Shown piece by piece: positions 45,956-53,395 of a stretch of DNA of 64,000 nt (position 1 is its first letter; the number at the start of each line of letters is the position of its first letter). Origin of the DNA: Trebonia kvetii (GTDB lineage: Bacteria > Actinomycetota > Actinomycetes > Streptosporangiales > Streptosporangiaceae); NCBI RefSeq assembly GCF_007827045.1, contig NZ_RPFW01000003.1, positions 186,001-250,000 on the forward strand, in the 5' to 3' direction. The notes beneath the pieces are model-generated. The model saw only the letters and a list, made by a program, of their open reading frames with translations, searched no databases and was not told where the DNA came from. The translations under genes and the position numbers were made by a program.

Positions 45956-46414
45956 GTGCCCCGGCCGGGCGGCGCGGCGCCGCCGGCTTCCCCGCCGCTG
46001 GCGCAGGACTTCAACGCAGGCTCGCTGTACGCGCTGCGCTCGGCGGTCGCCGCGCACGCCGCCGCGGCCGGGCTGAGCAGGGCCCAGGTCTACGACATCA
46101 CCGCGGCCGCGCACGAGCTCGCAGCCAACGCGGTGCTGCACGGCGCGGGACACGGCACTCTCCGGCTGTGGGCACAGGACGAGTACCTGTGGTGCGCGGT
46201 CGCAGATGACGGGGCAACGGGGAACGGCGCCGGGCCCGCCGGGCCGGGCGACGCCCGGGCACACGAGGCGGACGGCTCGCCGTGGCCGGTGGTGCACGGC
46301 CACGGCCTGTGGATGGTCGGCGAGATCGCGGACGACGTTCGCGTGGACCGCGGCCACGCGGGGACGGTCATCACCGCCCGCTTCGCCATCCACTCTGACG
46401 GGGATGGCCACTGA
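45956..46414 (+). CDS. HATPase-c (RsbW-like) anti-sigma/serine kinase domain protein
   Basis: 152 residues of Bergerat fold: ITAAAHELAANAVLHGAG is the N-box with the catalytic Asn, WCAVADDGATG the G1 box, VVHGHGLWMVGEIADD the G2 region. With the MEDS-STAS gene 13 bp upstream, it forms a partner-switch module (kinase plus antagonist). GTG 45956 is favoured because AAGGAG lies at 45944-45949; ATG 45932 lies within the previous gene. Confidence 0.8.
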   Translation: MPRPGGAAPPASPPLAQDFNAGSLYALRSAVAAHAAAAGLSRAQVYDITAAAHELAANAVLHGAGHGTLRLWAQDEYLWCAVADDGATGNGAGPAGPGDARAHEADGSPWPVVHGHGLWMVGEIADDVRVDRGHAGTVITARFAIHSDGDGH

Positions 46415-46447
46415 GCCGCTGACCAGCCACGTCTTAGGGTTGGTCGG

Positions 46448-47056
46448 GTGAGCGTGCTTGACAGCCTGCAGCCGGGCGAGCCGGTCTCGTATCTCGTCGC
46501 CTTCGTCCTGCCGGCGCTCGACGCGATCTTCCCCGTGCTGCCAAGCGAGACCGTCGTCGTCGCGCTCGGCGTCGCGACCGCGGGAAGCAGCGACCCGCGC
46601 GTCGCGCTGCTCGTCGGCCTGGCCGCCCTTGGCGCGTTCGCCGGCGACAACCTGTCGTACCTCATTGGCGCCAGGTTCGGGCCGGCGGCGGAACGGCGGT
46701 TCTTCGCCAAGCCCAAGGGGCAGGCGGCCAAGGAGTGGGCGGTGCGTTCGCTGCGGCGCTTTGGCATCCAGCTCATCATCGTCTGCCGGTTCATTCCTGG
46801 CGGCCGCACGGCGGTCACCCTGACCTGCGGGCTCACCAGGTACAACTACCGGCGGTTCCTGGCCGGGACCGCCATGGCGGCCGTCATCTGGGCCCTGTAC
46901 GCGTTCCTGATCGGACGGCTCGGCGGCAAGGTGTTCGAGGACAAGCCCTGGGTCGGCCTCCTCATGGCACTCGGCATCGTGACCGCGATCAGCGGCATCG
47001 TCGAATTGATCAGGCGCATCAGGGCCCGCCGCCGGCCGCCTGCCGAAGACGCTTAG
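46448..47056 (+). CDS. DedA-family membrane protein
   Basis: 202 residues with several hydrophobic segments. The DedA/SNARE-associated features are AFVLPALDAIFPVLPSETVVVALG, GDNLSYLIGARFG, and FGIQLIIVCRFIPGGRTAVTLTCGLTRYNYRRFLAGT with the conserved R-x-x-P-G-x-R. DedA proteins act in lipid-carrier (undecaprenyl phosphate) recycling or lipid scrambling. The stop overlaps the convergent next gene by 4 nt. Confidence 0.92.
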   Translation: MSVLDSLQPGEPVSYLVAFVLPALDAIFPVLPSETVVVALGVATAGSSDPRVALLVGLAALGAFAGDNLSYLIGARFGPAAERRFFAKPKGQAAKEWAVRSLRRFGIQLIIVCRFIPGGRTAVTLTCGLTRYNYRRFLAGTAMAAVIWALYAFLIGRLGGKVFEDKPWVGLLMALGIVTAISGIVELIRRIRARRRPPAEDA

Positions 47057-47634
47057 CGGTCCGCCGTCCAGGCGGGATCCCGGCCAGACACCGCGAGCAC
47101 GCGATCGAGCGCCGTCGCGGACGGCGGCACATCGACCGGGTCCGCGAAGCCCTTGTACTGGCGGAACAGGTCGGCGTTGGCAGTGACGGCGGCCAGCGCC
47201 GCGTCCGCGGTCGCGGTGGCGACCTCGTACGGCTGGCCGGTGGCCATGGCGAGGTCCCAGCCGTGCAGCACAAGCTCCGCGATGAGCAGCGCGGCGATGT
47301 CGGCGGCCGGCGTCGGCGTCCCCATCACATTCAGCTCGCGCTGCCACGCGGCGGGATCGGACCAGGCCGCGAGCGCCCGGTCGAGTTGCGCCCGGTAGCC
47401 GTCGGCGAAGCCGTCCTCCGCGGCGAAGTCCCGCTCCATCAGGTCCTGGCCGACCGACTCGCCGTGCGCCCTGGCCTCCATCGAGTAGGAGGTCCACAGG
47501 ATCAGGTGGTTCAGCAGGGTGCGCACGTCCCATTCGGTGTCCGGGGTGGGCTGCCCGAACTGGCCGGGGCTCACGTTCGCCACGGTACGCGCGGCGGCGT
47601 CCGCCGCGTCTGTCATCTCGGCGTGCATGTTCAT
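47053..47634 (-). CDS. DinB-like TIGR03086-family protein
   Basis: 193 residues of four-helix bundle with the family pattern WDVRTLLNHLILWT (metal His), LIAELVLHGWDLAMATGQ (second His with Asp). Related proteins are mycothiol-dependent maleylpyruvate isomerases and metal-dependent thiol-transferases. The catalytic activity is not clear. Divergent from the AraC gene at 47700. Confidence 0.83.
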   Translation of the reverse strand: MNMHAEMTDAADAAARTVANVSPGQFGQPTPDTEWDVRTLLNHLILWTSYSMEARAHGESVGQDLMERDFAAEDGFADGYRAQLDRALAAWSDPAAWQRELNVMGTPTPAADIAALLIAELVLHGWDLAMATGQPYEVATATADAALAAVTANADLFRQYKGFADPVDVPPSATALDRVLAVSGRDPAWTADR

Positions 47635-47699
47635 GGACGCGACGCTAGTCCCGGCCCGGCACGGTGTCTTGAAGAAACGCGACAGTTAGGCTTGGACCG

Positions 47700-48515
47700 A
47701 TGAGCAGGTCAGTGGCGGAGGAAACCGAGTCGATGGGCGCGGGCGTGCTGCACGCCAGGACCGCCGCGGCCCGGCTCACGCTCAACCGCTATCCGCCGTC
47801 CGCCGGTCTTGCCGCGCTGGTGAATAACTACTGGACGGTCCGCTGGGACCTGCGCGGGCAGCCGCCGCACGAGCAGGCGATCCTGCCGCACCCCACGGTC
47901 AACCTCGCCTTCGAGGCAGCGGGTGCGGCTGTGCACGGCGTTGACAGGAAGATCTTCACCCGCCGCATTGCGGAGGAGGGCCGGGTGCTCGGCGTCCGCT
48001 TCCGTCCTGGCGGGTTCCGGCCGTTCTACGGGAGATCGGTGGCCGCTCTGAACGATCGCGTGGTTCCCGCGAGGAGCATCTTCGGCCCGGCGGCGGACGA
48101 GGCGTGCGAGGCGGTGATGACGGACGGGGCCAGCGATGACGCGATGGTGGCCGCCGCCGAGGAACTCCTGCTCGGCCAGCGGGTCGCGGCTGACCCGCTG
48201 GCCGAGCGAGTGGCGGGCATCGTCGAGCGGATCACCGCCGATCCCGGACTGCGCCGGGTGACCGCGCTCACCGAGGTGGCCGGCATGACGGAACGGCGGT
48301 TGCAGCGGCTGTTCGCGCAGTACGTGGGCGTCTCGCCCAAGTGGGTGATGCGGCGCGCCCGGCTCCACGAGGCGGCGCTGCGCGCCGAGGCGGGCGCCGA
48401 TGTGGACTGGCCCGCCCTGGCCCTCGATCTCGGCTACGCCGACCAGGCGCACCTGGTGCGCGACTTCACCGCGACCCTCGGCGTGTCACCGGCCAGGTAC
48501 GCCAGCCGCGGCTAG
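47700..48515 (+). CDS. AraC-family transcriptional regulator
   Basis: 271 residues. The N-terminal DUF6597-type domain (YPPSAGLAALVNNYWTVRWDL, LGVRFRPGGFRPFYG) senses a ligand, and the C-terminal double HTH is RRLQRLFAQYVGVSPKWVMRRARLHEAA...LGYADQAHLVRDFTATLGVSPARY. It is convergent with davA (17 bp apart) and divergent from the DinB-like gene, so its targets are not obvious. Confidence 0.9.
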   Translation: MSRSVAEETESMGAGVLHARTAAARLTLNRYPPSAGLAALVNNYWTVRWDLRGQPPHEQAILPHPTVNLAFEAAGAAVHGVDRKIFTRRIAEEGRVLGVRFRPGGFRPFYGRSVAALNDRVVPARSIFGPAADEACEAVMTDGASDDAMVAAAEELLLGQRVAADPLAERVAGIVERITADPGLRRVTALTEVAGMTERRLQRLFAQYVGVSPKWVMRRARLHEAALRAEAGADVDWPALALDLGYADQAHLVRDFTATLGVSPARYASRG

Positions 48516-48531
48516 CGGCCCCGCTCGGTGA

Positions 48532-49317
48532 TCAGGTTCCGTACAGGTCGGCGCGGCGATCGGCGAGATAGGTCCCGGCCGGCTCGACGGGAACGTCCGC
48601 GATGATCAGCTCCTCGCCGGCCGGCCCGGCCTGGGCGAGGAGCTCGCCGCGCGGACCGCAGATCGTGCTCAGGCCGTTGTACTCGAACACGGCGTCCGCG
48701 CCGCAGTAGTTCGCGTAGACGACGCCGATGCCGTTCTCGCAGGCTCGCGCCCGGACCAGGATCTCCTGGACCTGATCGCAGCCGATCATGTTCGCGGTCG
48801 GCACCAGCACCGTCCTGGCACCGCCGAGCGCCAGGCTGCGCACCGATTCCGGGAACTCGACGTCGTAGCAGATCAGCATCCCGACCCGGGAGCCGTCGAG
48901 GTCGAACGTGGCGGGCCGCTCGCTGTTGGCGACGAACTGCTCCCGGTCGACGTCGCCGAACAGGTGCACCTTGCGGTGCCTGCCGCGGACCTTGCCGTCG
49001 GCGCCGATCATCGTCGCCGCGTTGTACGCCCGCCCGCTGTGGGCTCGCTCGGGATGACCGTAGACGATCGCGAGCCCCCGCCGCCTGGCGATTTCCGCGA
49101 CCGCGGCCTGCGTCGTCCCTCCTGGGTGCTCGGCGAGCCGCTCCGCCTCGGCGCGGCTGATGGCGTAGCCGGAGATGAACATCTCCGGCGTGACAAGCAC
49201 CTGCGCCCCCTGCGCGGCAGCTGCGGCGCAGGCGTCGTCGAGCCTGCCGAGGTTCAGCGTGACGTCGAGCGGCCTCGGCTCGCATTGCCACGCGGCGATC
49301 CTGGTCATATTGCTCAT
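48532..49317 (-). CDS. davA: 5-aminovaleramidase-like nitrilase-family hydrolase
   Basis: 261 residues of carbon-nitrogen hydrolase with the Glu-Lys-Cys triad: TPEMFISGY (Glu about residue 45), RHRKVHLFG (Lys about 115), ICYDVEFPES (Cys about 149). It lies directly downstream of a lysine-2-monooxygenase-like gene, as DavA does in Pseudomonas, and the sequence resembles DavA as I know it. Predicted reaction: 5-aminovaleramide to 5-aminovalerate and ammonia. It starts 6 bp after the davB stop. Confidence 0.8.
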   Translation of the reverse strand: MSNMTRIAAWQCEPRPLDVTLNLGRLDDACAAAAAQGAQVLVTPEMFISGYAISRAEAERLAEHPGGTTQAAVAEIARRRGLAIVYGHPERAHSGRAYNAATMIGADGKVRGRHRKVHLFGDVDREQFVANSERPATFDLDGSRVGMLICYDVEFPESVRSLALGGARTVLVPTANMIGCDQVQEILVRARACENGIGVVYANYCGADAVFEYNGLSTICGPRGELLAQAGPAGEELIIADVPVEPAGTYLADRRADLYGT

Positions 49318-49323
49318 CGCGGG

Positions 49324-51003
49324 TCAGTCTCCCAGGTCGACGGGTGCCAGCCGGTCAAAGACGTCGCCGGGGCCCGGGTTGTCCGGGTGGCTGGCGCCGC
49401 CGAAGTGCGTCATGATGCCCCACACGGCGTTGAGCGCGGTCTGCACCGCGCCCTCCGCCCAGCCGGGCATGAAGGAAACGTCGTCGCCGGCCATGAAGAT
49501 GCCCCGCTCAGAGGCCGGCATGCCGCCCTGCACGAAGTGCCGGTACATCCGGTGGTTGTAGCGGTAGTGGCCGGGCAGCGCCCCCTTGAACGCGCCGAGG
49601 AAGTGCGGGTCGTCCTCCCAGGACACGGTCACCGGGTCGCCCACGATGTGGCTCTTTATGTCGACATCCGGGTAGATCTTGCCGAGCGCGTCGAGTGACA
49701 GCCGCACCCGCTGGTCGACGTCGTACGGCAGCATCTTGAGCGCGTCGGACATCCACGTGTAGGTCAGGCAGATGACACCGGGCCGGTCCGGGCCGTTGTC
49801 GAACAGGTAAGTGCCCCTGGTGAGCCGGTCGGTGAGGGTCATGCCCATCACCGGGCGCCCGGTGGCGGGGTCGATGTCCTTCCAGAACGGCCGGTCGACC
49901 ATCACGAACGTCTTGGACGACTGCATGTACCTGGTGCGGTCGAGTGCCATCCACAGCTCGTGCGAGAAGAGGCTCTCGTCGCACTCGATCTGGGTGGTGA
50001 GCAGCCAGCCCTGGCAGGTGGCGAGCACCGCGTCGTGCACCCGGCTGCTGCCCCAGCGGTCACGGATCGCGAACCTGCCGTCGTCGTGCCGGTGGATGGC
50101 GGCAATGCCCGGGCGCGGCACCCCGTCGTGCAGGCTGGCCAGCGTGGTGCCTGCGGGCCAAGGGCTGCGCTCGCTGACCGGCAGCGTCCACAGCCGCCGC
50201 GGCAACTGCTCGGCGCCGCCGACGATCAGCCGCTGGTCGGTGTCGCAGTTGGTGACTACGACCCGCAGGATCTCCAGCATGGAGTTCGGGAAGTCCGAGT
50301 CCCAGCCGCCGGTGCCGAACCCGACGAGCCCGAACATCTCGCGGTAGCGGAACGGCAACTTGGAGAAGCACGGCGAGGTGGCGACGAAGTCGTAGAAGGT
50401 CCTGCCGTCCCACACCGGCACGAGCTCGTTCCACAGCCCCTTCAGCGCGGCGACGTCGCGGTCCCTGATCGCGTCCTGGATGGCGGAGAAGCCGATCTGC
50501 TCGAGCGCCTCGTCCCAGGCACTGGCCACGTCGGCGAACTCGCCAGGCAGCTCGCCGAGCGTGCTGCCATGGAACGTCTGACCGCCGATGTCGACGACCG
50601 TGCTGCCCGCGGCCGCGGTGAGCGGGTTGGGGAACGGCGCGCTGTCAAGCCCGACCCGGTCCGCGTAGTGGAAGAAGGACCTGCCGGAGACGGGGAACCG
50701 CATCCCGCCGAGTTCGGCGACGATCCCGTCGGCGCCCTCGAATTCGTGCGAGCGCAGCCGCCCGCCGACGCGGGTCGGCTCGTAGACGACCGGGCGCAGC
50801 CCGAGTTCCATCAGCTCGTAGGCGGCGACAAGCCCGGCGAGGCCCGCGCCCACGATGGCGACGGTGGCACCGCGTGCCGCCTCAGGGACCGAGCCGAGAC
50901 CGGCGGGATGGCGCAGAAAGTCGTCGTAGGCGAACGGGAAGTCGGGGCCGAAGATGGTGACGCTGCCCGGCTGCGGTGTCTCGAACGCTGTGGCGGTAGT
51001 CAC
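49324..51003 (-). CDS. davB: FAD-dependent L-lysine 2-monooxygenase-like enzyme
   Basis: 559 residues from GTG 51003. The N-terminus has TIFGPDFPFAYDDFLRHPAG, the FAD-binding VAIVGAGLAGLVAAYELMEL (about 46-65), then GGRLRSH and AELGGMRFP. Further on come GFGTGGWDSDFPNSMLEI, MQSSKTFVMVDRPFW and AGDDVSFMPGWAEGAVQ. These match lysine 2-monooxygenase (DavB) more closely than tryptophan 2-monooxygenase as I remember them; both decarboxylate the amino acid to an amide. The amidase next to it supports the davBA assignment. It overlaps the upstream flavoenzyme gene (GTGA, 51000-51003). Confidence 0.82.
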   Translation of the reverse strand: MTTATAFETPQPGSVTIFGPDFPFAYDDFLRHPAGLGSVPEAARGATVAIVGAGLAGLVAAYELMELGLRPVVYEPTRVGGRLRSHEFEGADGIVAELGGMRFPVSGRSFFHYADRVGLDSAPFPNPLTAAAGSTVVDIGGQTFHGSTLGELPGEFADVASAWDEALEQIGFSAIQDAIRDRDVAALKGLWNELVPVWDGRTFYDFVATSPCFSKLPFRYREMFGLVGFGTGGWDSDFPNSMLEILRVVVTNCDTDQRLIVGGAEQLPRRLWTLPVSERSPWPAGTTLASLHDGVPRPGIAAIHRHDDGRFAIRDRWGSSRVHDAVLATCQGWLLTTQIECDESLFSHELWMALDRTRYMQSSKTFVMVDRPFWKDIDPATGRPVMGMTLTDRLTRGTYLFDNGPDRPGVICLTYTWMSDALKMLPYDVDQRVRLSLDALGKIYPDVDIKSHIVGDPVTVSWEDDPHFLGAFKGALPGHYRYNHRMYRHFVQGGMPASERGIFMAGDDVSFMPGWAEGAVQTALNAVWGIMTHFGGASHPDNPGPGDVFDRLAPVDLGD

Positions 51004-52595
51004 GCGAGCTCCAGGACTGCCTGGGCGGCGTTGTGGCCGCCGAGACCGGAGACGGCGCCGCCGCGCCGCGCGCCTGAGCCGCACAGCAGGATGTTCTCCC
51101 GGCCGGCCGCCACGCCCCAGCGCGCGGCGGGCGTGCTCAGGTCGGCGGTATCGGACTCCCATGGCCAGCTGAGGTCGCCGTGGAAGATGTGGCCGCCCGG
51201 CATGCCGAGGTCGGCCTCGATTTCCTGCGGGATCTTCGCCTCGATGCAGGGCCTGCCGTCCGAGTCGTGCGCCACGACCGACTCGACCGGGTCGACGAGG
51301 TGCTGGTCGAGCACCGCGATCGCGCTGCGGACCGCCAGTTCCTTGCGCTCCGCGCGCGTCGCCGGGTCGTCGAAGAGCGTCGCGGGCAGGTGCAGGCCGA
51401 AATAGGTCAGCGTGTGCGTCCCTTCAGGAACATCGCCGAGAATCGAGGGATCGGTCAGCGAGTGGCAGTACACCTCGCCGGGCAGCGGCGACGGTATCCG
51501 CCCCGCGGCGGCCTCCGCGTACGCCCGCTCCAGGTCGGAGTAGTCCTCGCCGAGGTGCAGCGTCCCGGCGAACGCGATCCGCGGGTCGATGCCCGACTTG
51601 AGCCGCGGTAGCCGGCTGAGCAGGAAGTTGACCTTGAGCTGCGCGCCCACCGGCTTTGCGGCAGGATCGCGGTCCTCGCCGAGCAGCCCGGCGAGCACCC
51701 ACGGTGCCACGTTCGCGAGGACGAACCTGGCGCGCAGCGTCCGCGTGCCGCCCTCGGCCGCCACGTCGACCTCCGCGCCGCCGCGACCTGGAACGCCGCC
51801 TCTGATGGCGGTGACCTCGGCGTTCACTACCAGTTCGGCGCCGGCGCCGCGTGCCGCCGCGGCGAGCGCATCGGTGACCGCGCCCATGCCGCCGATCGGC
51901 ACCCGCCACTCGCCGGTCCCGTTGCCGATGAGGTGATAGAGGAAGCAGCGGTTCTGCACCAGCGACGGGTCGTCCATCCGGGCGAACGTCCCGATCAGCG
52001 CATCGGTGGCGACCACGCCGCGCACCGTCTCGTCGCGGAAGCGCCTTTCCAGTGCCTCGCCGAGCGGCCGCTGTGTCAGCTCCCGCCACAGCACCGGGTC
52101 GGCTTGCTTCCGCACTTCCGCCGCTCGCGGCAGCGGCTTGGTAAGCGTCGGGCCAATGACGCCGGCGAGCGCCGCGACCTGCCCGTAAAACTCGTGCCAC
52201 GCCTCGTACTCGGCGTCGGAGCCGGTCAGCGCCCGCAGGCTGTCCCGCGTCCGCTGCCCCTCCGGCCGCTCGACGAGCAGGCCGCCCGCGGCGCCGTCGC
52301 GCAGCACCGGGGTATAGGACGCCGTTGACCGCGAGGCGAGCCGCAAGCCGAGGCCGAGGTCCGCGATGATCGACTCGGGCAGCAGCGACACCAGGTAGGA
52401 GTAGCGCGACAGGCGGGTCGGGAAGCCAGCAAACGCCTGCGCGGAGACGGCCGCGCCGCCGGTGTGGTCAAGGCGCTCGAGGACCGCCACCGACAGCCCC
52501 GCCCTGGCGAGGTACGCCGCCGCGGTCAGCCCGTTGTGCCCGCCGCCGACGACCACCACGTCGTAGCTGTCTCGCCGGGTCAGAGATTCGCTCAT
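51000..52595 (-). CDS. Phytoene-dehydrogenase-like flavin oxidoreductase
   Basis: 531 residues. The FAD motif VVVVGGGHNGLTAAAYLARAG is at the N-terminus and the C-terminal flavin motif is LLCGSGARRGGAVSGLGGHNAAQ. Proteins of this type (COG1233/PYROXD2-like) are usually desaturases or oxidases; no carotenoid genes are near. It overlaps davB and is first in a three-gene operon, so it most likely acts on lysine, 5-aminovalerate or a product, but the substrate is not predictable. Confidence 0.83.
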   Translation of the reverse strand: MSESLTRRDSYDVVVVGGGHNGLTAAAYLARAGLSVAVLERLDHTGGAAVSAQAFAGFPTRLSRYSYLVSLLPESIIADLGLGLRLASRSTASYTPVLRDGAAGGLLVERPEGQRTRDSLRALTGSDAEYEAWHEFYGQVAALAGVIGPTLTKPLPRAAEVRKQADPVLWRELTQRPLGEALERRFRDETVRGVVATDALIGTFARMDDPSLVQNRCFLYHLIGNGTGEWRVPIGGMGAVTDALAAAARGAGAELVVNAEVTAIRGGVPGRGGAEVDVAAEGGTRTLRARFVLANVAPWVLAGLLGEDRDPAAKPVGAQLKVNFLLSRLPRLKSGIDPRIAFAGTLHLGEDYSDLERAYAEAAAGRIPSPLPGEVYCHSLTDPSILGDVPEGTHTLTYFGLHLPATLFDDPATRAERKELAVRSAIAVLDQHLVDPVESVVAHDSDGRPCIEAKIPQEIEADLGMPGGHIFHGDLSWPWESDTADLSTPAARWGVAAGRENILLCGSGARRGGAVSGLGGHNAAQAVLELA

Positions 52596-52714
52596 GGCCT
52601 GATCGTACGGTCACTGGGACACGGAGCAGCGATAGCCACCTATGAGTTACATTGAGTGCTACAATTATCGGCATGAGTATCATTCTCGCCGGTCGCCGTG
52701 GTATGGTAACTGGT

Positions 52715-52963
52715 ATGGCGACGAAGAAGGTCACCGTCACGCTGGATGAGTCGAGCCTGGAGCAGATCCGCTCGCTCGTCCAGGCCGGCACGGCGCCGAG
52801 TGTCTCCGGGTTCGTCCAGCACGCCGTGCGCGTCGCCTTGGACGACGTTGCGGGATGGGGTGCAATGCTCGCCGACGCGCTGCGGCGCACCGGAGGCGAG
52901 ATGTCTGATGAGGAGCGCGCCTGGGCCGATGGCGTGCTCGGCGGCTCGGAGCCGGCGGCCTGA
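52715..52963 (+). CDS. VapB-like antitoxin (ribbon-helix-helix type)
   Basis: 82 residues. The N-terminal KVTVTLDESSLEQIRSLV has the strand-helix-helix pattern of Arc/CopG-type antitoxins, and the C-terminus is acidic (toxin neutralising). ATG 52715 is selected; the earlier start at 52652 adds residues not in keeping with the fold. It overlaps the PIN toxin gene (TGATG). A TACAAT at 52660 may be the -10. Confidence 0.78.
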   Translation: MATKKVTVTLDESSLEQIRSLVQAGTAPSVSGFVQHAVRVALDDVAGWGAMLADALRRTGGEMSDEERAWADGVLGGSEPAA

Positions 52964-53340
52964 TGTCCGGGGTGACGCTTGACGCGGGCGGACTGATAGC
53001 ACTGGACCGCGACGACCGCCGCGTTCTTGTCCTGCTCGCCCGCGCCCGCGAGACGGGCGCTCGAGTGACAGTGCCGGCCTCGGCACTGGCCCAGGCGATC
53101 AGGAAACCTGAGCGGCAAGCGCGACTGTCGCGGCTGATCAGGCAGCCCACCACGCACGTCGCCGACCTGGGCCGGGTGGATGCGACGAGCGTCGGAAGGC
53201 TGCTCGCTGCCAGCGGAAGCAGCGATATCGCCGACGCGCACGTGGTGATCTGCGCTCGACGAGCGGGTCAGCCCGTCGTCACTTCCGACCCCGGCGACCT
53301 TAGGATGCTTGACCCGGGCCTGCCCCTCATACCCGTGTGA
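52963..53340 (+). CDS. PIN-domain toxin, VapC-like
   Basis: 125 residues. PIN acidic residues: Asp in TLDAGGLIALDRDD (near residues 7 and 15), and Asp in SSDIADAHVV and TSDPGDLRML late in the sequence. A Mg-dependent RNase is predicted. It overlaps its antitoxin gene and is the only toxin-antitoxin pair in the window. Confidence 0.82.
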   Translation: MSGVTLDAGGLIALDRDDRRVLVLLARARETGARVTVPASALAQAIRKPERQARLSRLIRQPTTHVADLGRVDATSVGRLLAASGSSDIADAHVVICARRAGQPVVTSDPGDLRMLDPGLPLIPV

Positions 53341-53395
53341 TCACAGCTCGGAGAGTCGGCCGGCGTTGCTAGCCTCTTCTGTGAGGTGACCGGCG

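Noticed and set aside
49324..51003. IaaM-type tryptophan 2-monooxygenase (auxin pathway) as identity of the flavoenzyme
   Set aside because: The N-terminus, the MQSSKTFVMVDRPFW stretch and the adjacent nitrilase-family amidase fit lysine 2-monooxygenase with DavA better. The auxin pathway uses an amidase-signature hydrolase (IaaH), which is not present.
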